Assembly: GCA_025927765.1 (NCBI GenBank)
Contig: JAICKU010000010.1
Location: forward strand, 1-64,000
Source of the DNA: Burkholderiales bacterium
Lineage (GTDB): Bacteria; Pseudomonadota; Gammaproteobacteria; Burkholderiales; Casimicrobiaceae
Length of the DNA stretch: 64,000 nt
Reading direction: 5' to 3'
Positions 34,159-42,769 of the stretch are shown one piece after another. The notes under the pieces were generated by a model. It was not told the origin of the DNA. It was given only the letters and a program-made list of their open reading frames with translations, and did not search any database. The position numbers were made by a program, and so were the translations under genes. The stretch's first letter is position 1. Each line of letters begins with the position of its first letter.

Positions 34159-35682
34159 CGGCTGTAGTCGCCGCGTCGCAGGACGCGTCGCACGCCATGC
34201 GCTTCGCAACTGGCGATACATGGGATAGGCGAGTGCCAGGATCGTGAACGCCATGAACGTGCCCGCGATCGGACGCGTGAAGAACACCGTCCAGTCGTTC
34301 TGGTACGCGATCATGCTCGTCATGAACGACGTTTCCGCGATCGGTCCGAGGATGATGCCGAGCACCATCGGTGCGATCGGGAAGCGGAAGCGCTCGAACA
34401 GATACCCGACGACGCCGAAGATCACGATCATCCACAGATCCGTGAGGCTGTTGCGCGCGCTGTACGCGCCCACGAAGCAGAACAGCGCCACGAACGCGGA
34501 CGTCACCGCTTCCGGCAGTTGCAGCACGCGGATCAGCGGCTTGATCGCGAAGTAGCCGAGCAGGCACATGCCGAACACCGCGGCGAACATCGACGCGAAG
34601 ATCGTGTAGACCATCGCTGCTTCCGTCTGGAAGATCTGCGGTCCCGGCTGCACGCCGTGCAGCAGGAATGCGCCGAGGATCACCGCCGTGGCGCCGCTCC
34701 CGGGGATGCCGAGCGCGAGCAGCGGCACCATGTGGCCGCCCACCGTCGCGGTCGACGCCACCTGCGGCGCGACGATGCCTTCGGGAATGCCGCTGCCGAG
34801 TTGCGCGCGCCGCTTGCCGTACTGGTTCTCGATCCCGTACGCCACGAACGAGCCCACGGTGGCGCCGGCGCCGGGCACGATGCCGCAGATGATGCCGATC
34901 AGCGAGCTGCGGCCGATCGTGGGTCGCAGCTCCCACACGTCGCGCCAGCGGGGCAGTCGCGTCTCGACGCGCCCGCCGCTGTCCATCGTCGGCGACACGA
35001 AGCCCTGCTCCATGCGCGTCAGCACTTCGCCGAGTCCGTACGCGCCCACCATCACCGTCAGGTATTCGATGCCGTCCTTCAGGATCGGCACGCCGAACGT
35101 GAAGCGATCGACGCCGTACGTGTCGTCGACGCCGACCGTGGCGAGCATCAGTCCGATGCACAGGCTGATCAGCGCTTTCGCAAGCGACCCGCCGCCCAGC
35201 GCGACGACGCCCGACAGGCCGAGCAGCACCACCGCGAAGTATTCGGGCGAATCGAAGCGCAGCGCGAACTTCGCGAACGGCACCGCGAGCACCACGGCCG
35301 ACACGCACGTGATGAGGCCGCCCCAGAACACAGCGAGCAGCACCCATCCGAGCGCCTGCGCGGGCTGCCCCTTCCGCGCCATCGGGTAGCCGTCCCACAG
35401 CAGCGGCACGTCGAGGGGCTCGCCGGGAATGCGAAAGAGGATCGACGTGAATGCACCGCCGTACGTGCCCGACAGGTACATCGCCGTCAGCAGGATGATC
35501 GACGACGTGACGTCCATGCCGTACGTGAACGGCAGCGCGAGCACGACGCCCATCACGAGCGTCAGTCCCGGCAGCACGGCGACCAGCATGCCGACGACGA
35601 GGCCCACGACGAGCGACGCCGCGTGCGACAGCGTCAAAAGGTGCGTGAAGCCGAGCGCGAGCTGGTGGATCGTCTCTTGCAT
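34150..35682 (-). CDS. tctA: Tripartite tricarboxylate transporter, large membrane subunit
   Basis: 510 residues from the ATG at 35682 (MQETIHQLALGF). The TctA hallmarks are present: GMLVAVLPGLTLVMGVVLALPFTYGMD, YLSGTYGGAFTSILFRIPGEP, GIICGIVPGAGATVGSFVAYGIE and LALGIPGSGATAVILGAFLLHGVQPGP. About 11-12 membrane helices are expected. It forms the ion-driven channel for a carboxylate delivered by the TctC binding protein, with TctB as small partner. It is the last gene of tctC-tctB-tctA on the minus strand. Its TAG stop is inside hairpin copy 9. Confidence 0.95.
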   Translation of the reverse strand: MQETIHQLALGFTHLLTLSHAASLVVGLVVGMLVAVLPGLTLVMGVVLALPFTYGMDVTSSIILLTAMYLSGTYGGAFTSILFRIPGEPLDVPLLWDGYPMARKGQPAQALGWVLLAVFWGGLITCVSAVVLAVPFAKFALRFDSPEYFAVVLLGLSGVVALGGGSLAKALISLCIGLMLATVGVDDTYGVDRFTFGVPILKDGIEYLTVMVGAYGLGEVLTRMEQGFVSPTMDSGGRVETRLPRWRDVWELRPTIGRSSLIGIICGIVPGAGATVGSFVAYGIENQYGKRRAQLGSGIPEGIVAPQVASTATVGGHMVPLLALGIPGSGATAVILGAFLLHGVQPGPQIFQTEAAMVYTIFASMFAAVFGMCLLGYFAIKPLIRVLQLPEAVTSAFVALFCFVGAYSARNSLTDLWMIVIFGVVGYLFERFRFPIAPMVLGIILGPIAETSFMTSMIAYQNDWTVFFTRPIAGTFMAFTILALAYPMYRQLRSAWRATRPATRRLQPGK

Positions 35683-35695
35683 GATGAGAGGGCCG

Positions 35696-36244
35696 TCAGC
35701 GAATGCCGAGAAGCGCCAGCAGCCACACCGACAGCACCTTGAACGGCCCCACGCCAAGCGGCAGCGACACGTACACGACCTTCATGAACACGAACACGAA
35801 CGCGAGGCTGCCGAGCACGCTCGACAGCAGCACGACGCGCGAGCGGTAGTAGCGTCCGGTCACCATGAAGAGCGCGAGATAGAGCGCGGTGGCGACGAAG
35901 AAGCCGAGCACGTCGAGCGTCAGCACGTACGCGATCGAAAGCGCGATGCCCACGCCAAGGCGCAGCGGAAAGCGCGGCTCCGGTGCCGAGGCTTCTTCGT
36001 CGTGCGGAGTCGCGTGCGGCGCGTCGGCCACGACGGCATCTACGCCGCGATCGAACAGCAGCTTGCGCAGGATCTCGCAGCCGCACACGATCATCAGCAG
36101 CACGAGCACGGCGCGCGGCCAGAAGTCGGGGCCGAGCTGGCCGGGACGCGCGGCGGCGGCGAACGTCGCGGCGTCGTAAAAGAGATACGCGGCGCCGACG
36201 AACAGCGCCGCGTACGGCAGCACGCCTTTCAGGCGGGAAGGCAC
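35696..36244 (-). CDS. tctB: Tripartite tricarboxylate transporter, small membrane subunit
   Basis: 182 residues from a GTG at 36244, 13 bases before the TctA start. It has four predicted helices, typical of TctB: VLPYAALFVGAAYLFYDAA, FWPRAVLVLLMIVCGCEIL, IALSIAYVLTLDVLGFFVATALYLALFM and the C-terminal pair ending VWLLALLGIR. The GPDFWPR motif in the first periplasmic loop is characteristic. A 30-residue acidic linker (DAPHATPHDEEASAPEP) separates helices 2 and 3. It supports TctA in the inner membrane. Confidence 0.88.
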   Translation of the reverse strand: MPSRLKGVLPYAALFVGAAYLFYDAATFAAAARPGQLGPDFWPRAVLVLLMIVCGCEILRKLLFDRGVDAVVADAPHATPHDEEASAPEPRFPLRLGVGIALSIAYVLTLDVLGFFVATALYLALFMVTGRYYRSRVVLLSSVLGSLAFVFVFMKVVYVSLPLGVGPFKVLSVWLLALLGIR

Positions 36245-36257
36245 GAGTGCGAAGCAG

Positions 36258-37214
36258 CTACTGCTTCTTCACCATCGCTTCCTTCATGTCGTCGACCTGG
36301 GCCGCGAGATACGTCTCGGCCTTGTCGGCCGGCAGGAAGCTGTCCTTGGCCGAGTAGTTTTCCTCGAGGAACTTCTGGAACTCGGGATTCGCCGAGACTT
36401 TCTGCAGCGTGTCGCTCAGGAGCTTCACGCGATCCTTCGGCGTGCCGGCCTTCACCACGTACGAGCGGAACTGCGGCAGCGCGATCTTGTAGCCGAGCTC
36501 GTACGAGCACGGCACGTCCTTGAACGCCGGCAGCCGCTCCTTGCCGAAGATGATGATCGGCCGGATCTGCTTGTTGTTGATGAACTGGCGCACGTCGCCC
36601 GCCTGCTCGTACAGCGCGTCGACGTGGCCGCCGATCACCGACACGTAGCGCTCGGACGGCTTCGCGTACGGCACCTCGACGATCTGGATGCCCTTCGACG
36701 CGAGGTACTGCATCGTCATGTCGTCGACGCTGCCGTAACCGAGTGTGGCGACCTTCAGCGTCTTCGGCTTCGCCTTCGCTTCCTTCTCGAACTGCGCCCA
36801 GTCCTTGATCGGGCTGTTCTGCGCGACGAACAGGAACGACGGCACCTGCATCATCACGGCCACGGGCTGGATGTCGGAAAGCTTCCAGCGCGGCTTCGGA
36901 CCGGCAAGGAGCGCGTTCGTGTCGGCGATGTAGATCGCCATCGAATAGCCGTCGGCCTGGTCGGTGAGCAACTTCTCCATGCCGGTCGCGCCGGTCGCGC
37001 CGGGCGTGTTCACCACGGGAAACGACGTGCCGAGCATCGGCTCCGCGAGCTTCGCGGTGAGCCGCGCCAACTGGTCGGCGCCGCCGCCCGGGCCCCACGG
37101 CACGATGATCTGCACCGGCCGCGACGGATACTTTTCCTGCGCGGGGGCGATCGACGCGCAAAACGCCGCGGCGAGCGCGCCCGCGAGCGCCACTGCTCCT
37201 TTGATCGATGTCAT
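36258..37214 (-). CDS. tctC: Tripartite tricarboxylate transporter substrate-binding protein (Bug family)
   Basis: 318 residues from the ATG at 37214, with GGAGGA upstream on the minus strand. The signal peptide ends APAQEKYPSRP; the mature start YPSRPVQIIVPWGPGGGADQLAR, with the characteristic PGG loop, is the Bug/TctC signature, and KPKTLKVATLGYGSVDDMT follows. Bug proteins bind carboxylates such as citrate, glutamate or nicotinate. The ligand here is unknown. It heads the tctCBA operon, transcribed away from the adjacent LysR regulator, whose operator-like palindrome lies in the 205-base gap. Confidence 0.93.
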   Translation of the reverse strand: MTSIKGAVALAGALAAAFCASIAPAQEKYPSRPVQIIVPWGPGGGADQLARLTAKLAEPMLGTSFPVVNTPGATGATGMEKLLTDQADGYSMAIYIADTNALLAGPKPRWKLSDIQPVAVMMQVPSFLFVAQNSPIKDWAQFEKEAKAKPKTLKVATLGYGSVDDMTMQYLASKGIQIVEVPYAKPSERYVSVIGGHVDALYEQAGDVRQFINNKQIRPIIIFGKERLPAFKDVPCSYELGYKIALPQFRSYVVKAGTPKDRVKLLSDTLQKVSANPEFQKFLEENYSAKDSFLPADKAETYLAAQVDDMKEAMVKKQ

Positions 37215-37359
37215 CTGACGTCCTCCAGGTTGCGAAGCGTCGCGGGCGTTGTCGTAGGTATGGTGCTCGCGGCGCTGTCCAGTTTCCCACAGCGATGCGG
37301 GCGTGGCAACGCGCGGGATCGATCCGGTAACATGACCACGACGATCGCGATCGATAGCG

Positions 37360-37376
37360 TCTATCCTTTCGATAGA
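37360..37376. promoter_or_regulatory. LysR-type operator palindrome
   Basis: TCTATCCTTTCGATAGA is a perfect interrupted palindrome containing the LysR-type T-N11-A pattern (CTATC-N5-GATAG). It sits 43 bases before the LysR start and 146 bases from tctC, between the divergent genes. A further GATAGC half-site lies directly upstream at 37353. Confidence 0.6.
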
Positions 37377-37419
37377 CGTCGGCCGCCTGCTGAACGTCGG
37401 ACGCGCACCACGCCTCGCC

Positions 37420-38355
37420 ATGGAAATCCGGCTTCTCCGTTACTTCGCCGCGGTCGCGGAAGCGCGCAGCTTCACACGTGCGGCCGAGACGCTCGGCATC
37501 TCGCAGCCGACGCTGTCGCACCAGATCCGCAAGCTCGAGTCGGACCTCGGCACGATGCTGTTCGAGCGGGCCGCGCGCAACGTCACGCTCACTTCCGCGG
37601 GCGCCACGTTCAAGCCGTTCTGCGACCGCACGCTGAAGGAGCTCGACTCGGGCGTGCTGGCGATCTCCGACCTGCAGGGATTGATGCGCGGCACGCTGCG
37701 CATGGCGGTCTTTCATTCGTTCGCGAACTCGGGACTCGGACCGGTGTTCGCGCAGTTCGCGCTGTTGCATCCCGGCGTCAAGGTCGAGGCGCGCATGCTG
37801 TCGCGCGTCGACATGGAGCGCGAGCTCATCGGGGGCAGGCTCGATCTCGCGATCGCGTACATCTCGGAAGACACCGAGCACATCGTCGCGGAAAAGCTCT
37901 TCGACGAGGAGCTCGTGCTCGTCGTCGGGTCGCGCAACCGGCTCGCCACCGGCAATCGGCTGCCGATGCGGCGCATCGTCGACTTCCCGCTCGTGCTGTT
38001 GACGCCCGAATTCGCCGCGCGCCAGTTCCTCGAGCGCTTCTTCACGAGCCGCCACCTGCAGCCGAGGGTCACGATCGAGATGAACGCGGTCGACCCGATC
38101 CTCGCCGTCGTGCGCCACTCGGATCTCGCGACCGTCGTCTCCGAAGGGGCCGTCGGCGCCACAGACGGCATTCGCGTCGTCCGCCTGTTCGATCCGGCGC
38201 CGCGGCGAGGCCTCGCGGTGTTGTGGCCGCGCGGCGGTTATCGTTCCGCCGCCGCATTGCGCCTTTCCGAGATGATCCGCGCGACGTACGGCCGCGGCCA
38301 GCGCAAGCCACGCGCGGGCAGGCGGACTGCCGAAGCGGAACGAGTCGGTGTATAG
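37420..38355 (+). CDS. LysR-family transcriptional regulator
   Basis: 311 residues. The N-terminal winged HTH reads LRYFAAVAEARSFTRAAETLGISQPTLSHQIRKLESDLGTMLFER. The C-terminal ligand-binding domain is of the CynR/CbbR-like type (LRMAVFHSFANSGLGPVFAQF ... PLVLLTPEFAARQFLERFF). It is divergent from tctCBA and the gap carries a T-N11-A palindrome, so it probably controls that transporter and itself in response to the transported carboxylate. It ends in a basic tail (GRGQRKPRAGRR). Confidence 0.92.
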   Translation: MEIRLLRYFAAVAEARSFTRAAETLGISQPTLSHQIRKLESDLGTMLFERAARNVTLTSAGATFKPFCDRTLKELDSGVLAISDLQGLMRGTLRMAVFHSFANSGLGPVFAQFALLHPGVKVEARMLSRVDMERELIGGRLDLAIAYISEDTEHIVAEKLFDEELVLVVGSRNRLATGNRLPMRRIVDFPLVLLTPEFAARQFLERFFTSRHLQPRVTIEMNAVDPILAVVRHSDLATVVSEGAVGATDGIRVVRLFDPAPRRGLAVLWPRGGYRSAAALRLSEMIRATYGRGQRKPRAGRRTAEAERVGV

Positions 38356-38397
38356 ATCTCATCGATGCGAAGGATGCGCAGCGTCGATTTGATCTAT
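38352..38397. other. Inverted repeat after the LysR gene
   Basis: ATAGATC (38352-38358) and GATCTAT (38391-38397) are perfect arms spaced by 32 bases that contain a further partial ATCGA/TCGAT pairing. It overlaps the LysR stop codon and lies 26 bases before the next gene. It could be a terminator or a second site for the LysR protein, since the arms share CTAT/ATAG with the operator above. Confidence 0.4.
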
Positions 38398-38423
38398 CGG
38401 GGAGCGCGGGTTAGGCTTCGCCG

Positions 38424-39581
38424 ATGAGCGAAGCTTCGGACCAGCGCATTCCCGTCGTGCTCGTCACCGGCTTTCTCGGCAGCGGCAAGACGACGCTCGT
38501 CAATCGCATGCTGAAGGGCGCCGCGTACGCGCGCGCGGCCGTCGTCGTGAACGAGTTCGGCGAGGTGAGCGTCGATCACGCGCTGCTCGACGCGCCGCCG
38601 TCGCGCATGCGCATCGTCGATGCAGGTTGCATCTGCGGGCACGTGCACGAGGAGATCGCGACGAGCCTGCTCGATCTCCTCGAGCGCCGGGAATCCTGCG
38701 CCGACAGCGGCTTCGATCGCGTGCTTATCGAAACGTCGGGACTCGCCGATCCCGTGCCGATCATCCAGATCCTGCTTGCCGATGCCGACGTCTCGCGCGC
38801 ATTCGAGCTGCGAAGCGTCGTCACCGTCTGCGACGGCGTGCATGGCGTCGCACATCTCGACGCGCACGCCGAATCGGTGAAGCAGGCGGCGGTGGCCGAC
38901 GTGCTGGTGGTGAGCAAGGGCGATGTCGCCGACCGCGACGCGTTGTCGACGCTCGCGCAACGCCTTCGTGGGCTGAACCCCGGCGCCGCGCAACGCGAGG
39001 CCGTCCGCGGCGATCTCGACCTCGCGCTGCTCGACCGGCGTGGCTATTCGGCGACGGCGCGCACGAGCGACGCGCAGGCGTGGCTCGCTGACGCCGACTA
39101 CGCGAGGCGGACGCCCGCCGCGGCCAGCGACGCGGACATCCGCTCGTTCACGCTGACGCACGACGAGACGATCACCGTTCCCGGCCTCGTGCTCTGGATG
39201 AACCTGCTCGCCGGCTTTCGCGGCGCGGGCCTCTTGCGCGTCAAGGGCATCGTCAACGTCGAAGGCCGTCCGTATGCGGTGCACGCCGTGCAGACGGTGC
39301 TGTCCGAACCCGTCGCGCTCGACCGCTGGCCCGACGGGCACGATCGTCGCTCGCGTCTCGTCTTCATCACGCGCGGGATTCCCGAGGAACAGGTGCGACG
39401 CACGTTTGCCGCGCTCGCGTTCGAGGGCGGTCGCGAGCGTCGCAATATGACGATCCGGCCCGAGACGTACGCGCGGTTCAAGCACACGATGGAAATGTTC
39501 CGCGAAGGCGCGCACGCGTCGAGCAAGGCGGCTTCGATCGACGGTACCTCGGCAGCGGCGACGGCCGCGGCCCATCGCTGA
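38424..39581 (+). CDS. COG0523 (CobW/ZNG1-like) GTPase metallochaperone with altered CxCC motif
   Basis: 385 residues. G1/Walker A is TGFLGSGKTTLVNR (about 15-28), then NEFGEVSVD, the ETSGLADP switch, and SKGD in place of the usual NKxD. The C-terminal CobW_C domain contains LLRVKGIVNVEGRPYAVHAVQ. The metal motif normally CxCC is C69-I-C71-G72-H73, with the third Cys replaced by Gly and followed by His. COG0523 proteins use GTP to load zinc, cobalt or iron into client enzymes. The next gene, 13 bases on, is a metal-dependent amidohydrolase, a natural client candidate. Confidence 0.9.
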   Translation: MSEASDQRIPVVLVTGFLGSGKTTLVNRMLKGAAYARAAVVVNEFGEVSVDHALLDAPPSRMRIVDAGCICGHVHEEIATSLLDLLERRESCADSGFDRVLIETSGLADPVPIIQILLADADVSRAFELRSVVTVCDGVHGVAHLDAHAESVKQAAVADVLVVSKGDVADRDALSTLAQRLRGLNPGAAQREAVRGDLDLALLDRRGYSATARTSDAQAWLADADYARRTPAAASDADIRSFTLTHDETITVPGLVLWMNLLAGFRGAGLLRVKGIVNVEGRPYAVHAVQTVLSEPVALDRWPDGHDRRSRLVFITRGIPEEQVRRTFAALAFEGGRERRNMTIRPETYARFKHTMEMFREGAHASSKAASIDGTSAAATAAAHR

Positions 39582-39594
39582 CACAGGACGACCC

Positions 39595-40938
39595 ATGGAG
39601 CAGATGGCAGAAACGAAAGCACCGGTGCGCTACATCCTCGGCGGCCGCATGATCGACTGCACGGGCGCACCCCCCGTACCCGATCCGGTGATCGTCGTCG
39701 AGGGCAACCGGATTGGTGCGCTCGGAACGCGCAGCACGGTGAAGGTGCCGGATGGCGCGGACATCCTCGACTGCGGCAAGGCGACGCTGATGCCGGGCAT
39801 GCTCGACGTGCACCTCCACACGATGATGTTCAACTGCCTGACGTTCCACAACTTCCGCGTCGCGCAGTGGGAGATCACACCCGAATTGCAGCAGATGTAC
39901 GGCCTGTTCCACGCGCAGCTCTGCTTCGACATGGGCTTCACGACGCTGCGCGACATGGGCCTGCAGACCTACCGCGGCCTGCTCGTGCGCGAAGCCTGCG
40001 CCATTCGCGATGCGATCGACATGGGCATCGTCGAAGGGCCGCGCATGCTCGTCGCCGCCTTCACCACGATCACCGGCTCGCACCTCGACCTGATCCAGCC
40101 GCGCGCCGCCGAGCGCATGGGCTTCCAGAACGCCGACGGTCCGTGGGAACTGCGCAAGCTCGCGCGCACCAACCTGCTGCACGGCGCCGACGTGATCAAG
40201 ACCTGCGCATCGGGCGGCGGCGGCACCGACAAGGAAGAGCCCGACATCCGCAACATGACGCAGGTCGAGCTCGACGCGCTCGTCGACGAAGCGCATGCGT
40301 TCCACAAGATCGCTGCCGTGCACTGCTTCACGCCGGCATCGCAGCGGATGGCGCTTCAGGCCGGCGCCGACACGATCGAGCACATGGTGTTCTCCGACGA
40401 CGAGACGATCGGCATGATCAGGGAGAAGGGCACGCCGGTGACGCCGACGCTGTCGCACCGCACCGATCACGCGATCGAGGTGCGCCGCCAGCAGGGCACG
40501 TCGCAGTTCGTACTGAAGAAGATGAAGAGCATCCAGGAGAACTGCTTCGACACCTTCCAGCGCATGCACAAGGCCGGCGTGAACATCGCGATGGGCACCG
40601 ACATGGGCTTCGATCCCGAAATGGGCACGAACGCCGCCGAGCTCGAGATCTACGTGAAACTCGGCATGTCACCGATGGATGCGCTGCTGACGTGCACGCG
40701 CAACGCCGCGCGCGCGATCAAGCTCGACAAGCAAATCGGTACGCTGGAAGCCGGCAAGCTCGCCGACGTCGTGGCCGTCGACGGCGATCCGCTCGCGGAC
40801 ATCCGCTGCCTGCAGGAGAAGAAGAACATCCAGATCGTGATGAAGGAGGGCAGGGTGTATGCGGACCGGCGTCCCGGCCATTCGAAGAGCGTCGTGAACG
40901 CGGAACCGGGCAGCTGGAAGATTCCCGACTATTTATGA
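39595..40938 (+). CDS. Metal-dependent amidohydrolase (imidazolonepropionase/prolidase-like)
   Basis: 447 residues. An amidohydrolase TIM barrel with the metal-binding DVHLHT (H73, H75), the probable carbamylated Lys in ADVIKTCASGGGG, later metal His in AAVHCFTPASQ and IEHMVF, and catalytic Asp in MGTDMGFDPEMG. Family members cut cyclic amides, amidines or dipeptides. There is no signal peptide, so it is cytosolic. An upstream GTPase chaperone and downstream SDR (ATGA overlap), sugar-type oxidoreductase and ABC importer place it at the head of a catabolic operon. Confidence 0.9.
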   Translation: MEQMAETKAPVRYILGGRMIDCTGAPPVPDPVIVVEGNRIGALGTRSTVKVPDGADILDCGKATLMPGMLDVHLHTMMFNCLTFHNFRVAQWEITPELQQMYGLFHAQLCFDMGFTTLRDMGLQTYRGLLVREACAIRDAIDMGIVEGPRMLVAAFTTITGSHLDLIQPRAAERMGFQNADGPWELRKLARTNLLHGADVIKTCASGGGGTDKEEPDIRNMTQVELDALVDEAHAFHKIAAVHCFTPASQRMALQAGADTIEHMVFSDDETIGMIREKGTPVTPTLSHRTDHAIEVRRQQGTSQFVLKKMKSIQENCFDTFQRMHKAGVNIAMGTDMGFDPEMGTNAAELEIYVKLGMSPMDALLTCTRNAARAIKLDKQIGTLEAGKLADVVAVDGDPLADIRCLQEKKNIQIVMKEGRVYADRRPGHSKSVVNAEPGSWKIPDYL

Positions 40939-41663
40939 GCGAAGGCGTCGCGGTCGTCACCGGGGCGAGCGCCGGCATCGGCGAGGCGATCGCGCGCCGG
41001 CTGCTCGACGCCGGGCGTACCGTCGTCACGATGCAGCGCACGGCGCCGCCGATCGAGCATCCGAACGTGCGGTTCGAGGCGGTCGATCTTTCCGATATGG
41101 AGGCGACGCGTTTCGCCGCCTCGCGCGTCGCGAAGGCGCACGACGTCCGCTACCTCGTCAACAACGCCGGCGCGAACTGTCCCGCATTGCTCGACGATGC
41201 GACGATCGACGAGCTGCGCTACGTGACCGACATCACGCTCGGCGCGGCGATGCTGCTGATCCAGGCGTTCGTGCCCGGCATGCGCGAGGCGTGCTTCGGA
41301 CGCATCGTCAACATCTCGTCGCGCGCGGCGCTCGGCAAGATGGGGCGCACGGTGTACGCTACGGCGAAGGCGGGCTTGATCGGCATGACACGCACCGTCG
41401 CGATCGAAACGGGCGCGCACGGCATCACGGTGAACGCCGTCGTGCCCGGGCCGGTCGAGACGAAGCACTGGGCGCGCGGCCATCCGCCCGGCAGCGAGCA
41501 GCGCAAGACGGTCGTCGACATGATCCTCGTCAAGCGGCTCGGCACGCCCGAGGACATCGCGCGCGCCGTCGATTTCCTGCTTGCCGACGACGCGGGCTTC
41601 ATCACCGGGCAGGCGCTCTTCGTGTGCGGTGGCACGAGCGTCACGGGGACGGGCGGGCAATGA
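40935..41663 (+). CDS. Short-chain dehydrogenase/reductase
   Basis: 242 residues, ATGA overlap with the amidohydrolase. Dinucleotide motif VVTGASAGIGEAIARRL, NNAG at about 78-81, catalytic Ser in IVNISSRAALGK, and Y-x-x-x-K in VYATAKAGLIG. The end FVCGGTSVTGTGGQ is typical of FabG-like classical SDRs. It probably oxidises or reduces a hydroxyl or keto group of the compound processed by this operon. Confidence 0.92.
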   Translation: MSEGVAVVTGASAGIGEAIARRLLDAGRTVVTMQRTAPPIEHPNVRFEAVDLSDMEATRFAASRVAKAHDVRYLVNNAGANCPALLDDATIDELRYVTDITLGAAMLLIQAFVPGMREACFGRIVNISSRAALGKMGRTVYATAKAGLIGMTRTVAIETGAHGITVNAVVPGPVETKHWARGHPPGSEQRKTVVDMILVKRLGTPEDIARAVDFLLADDAGFITGQALFVCGGTSVTGTGGQ

Positions 41664-42733
41664 CCGCACCGGTGCGCGCCGCGATGATCGGCACGGGCGC
41701 CTGGGCGAAAGTGCTCGCGATGTCGGCACGCGGCTCGCGCCTGCAGATCGTCAACTGCTTCAGCCCGAACGCGGAGCGCCGCGCGGCGTTCGCGCAGTCC
41801 TTGGCGATTCCGGCGGTCGACACGCTCGACCGCCTGTGGAACGATGCGTCGATCGAGGCGGTGGTGATCGCGGCGCCGAATCAGCTGCATCGCGAGCTCG
41901 CCGAAGCGGCGGCGGCGCACGGCAAGCACGTGTTCGTGGAGAAGCCGATCGCGCACACGCTCGAGGACGGCGTCGCGATGGCCGAGCTGGAGCGCACGCA
42001 CGGCATCACGCTCGTCGTCGGCCATTGCGCGCGCATGCTCGCCGGCAACCGCGCGATCGCGCAGGCGATCGCTGACGGCGGCCTCGGGCGCGTCGCGCAC
42101 ATCGAGGCAAACTTCTCCAACGCTCGAGGACTGAAGCTCACGCCCGACGACTGGCGCTGGTACGACGCGAAGGCGCCGGGCGGACCGCTGTCGCAGATCG
42201 CCATCCACCAGTTCGACACGCTGCGCGCGCTGGGCGGCGACATCGCGGCCGTATCCGCGCAAAGCGCGCGGTTGTCGCCCGTCGGCGCCGAAGTGGCGGA
42301 CCAATGGGTCGTCACCGTGCGCTTCGCCGACGGCAAGCTCGGCAGCGTCGTCGCGAGCTGGACGAGCCCGGGCCACTACAGCGTGCGCGCCACCGGTGAT
42401 CGTGCGAGCTGGTTCTACGAGATCGATCAGTCGCTGTGGTCACAGCCGTCGCGACTGCACGAGCAGGCGGTGCTCGAGCGGCAGGCGCGCGGCGACGGCC
42501 CCGGGAAGCGCCAACGCATCGACGTGGCGCCGGGCGACATGTTCCGCGACGAGCTCGAGCTCTTCGCCGACGCGGTGCGAAAGCGAACGCGCGTCCCGCT
42601 CGACGCGGAAAATGGCGTGCAGGCGCTCGCCGCGGTGGAGGCGGCTCTCGCTTCCGCCCGTCGCGGCGGCGCGGAAGTCGCGCTCGACGACGTGCTCGCC
42701 ATCGCGCGCACACGCGAGCCGTCGCTCGCATGA
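41660..42733 (+). CDS. Gfo/Idh/MocA-family oxidoreductase
   Basis: 357 residues, again ATGA-overlapped with the gene before. N-terminal Rossmann domain: AAMIGTGAWAKVLAMSA and EAVVIAAPNQLHRELAEAAAAHGKHVFVEKPIA, where the EKP motif carries the catalytic Lys. The substrate-side region contains GGPLSQIAIHQFDTLRALGG. The family oxidises sugars, inositols and sugar acids with NAD(P). Together with the SDR and the aldolase at the end of the operon, this points to breakdown of a polyhydroxylated or amido-sugar-like compound. Confidence 0.92.
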   Translation: MTAPVRAAMIGTGAWAKVLAMSARGSRLQIVNCFSPNAERRAAFAQSLAIPAVDTLDRLWNDASIEAVVIAAPNQLHRELAEAAAAHGKHVFVEKPIAHTLEDGVAMAELERTHGITLVVGHCARMLAGNRAIAQAIADGGLGRVAHIEANFSNARGLKLTPDDWRWYDAKAPGGPLSQIAIHQFDTLRALGGDIAAVSAQSARLSPVGAEVADQWVVTVRFADGKLGSVVASWTSPGHYSVRATGDRASWFYEIDQSLWSQPSRLHEQAVLERQARGDGPGKRQRIDVAPGDMFRDELELFADAVRKRTRVPLDAENGVQALAAVEAALASARRGGAEVALDDVLAIARTREPSLA

Positions 42734-42769
42734 CCTAGCTTCGAATTCCATCCCCCGCACGCGGACGCC

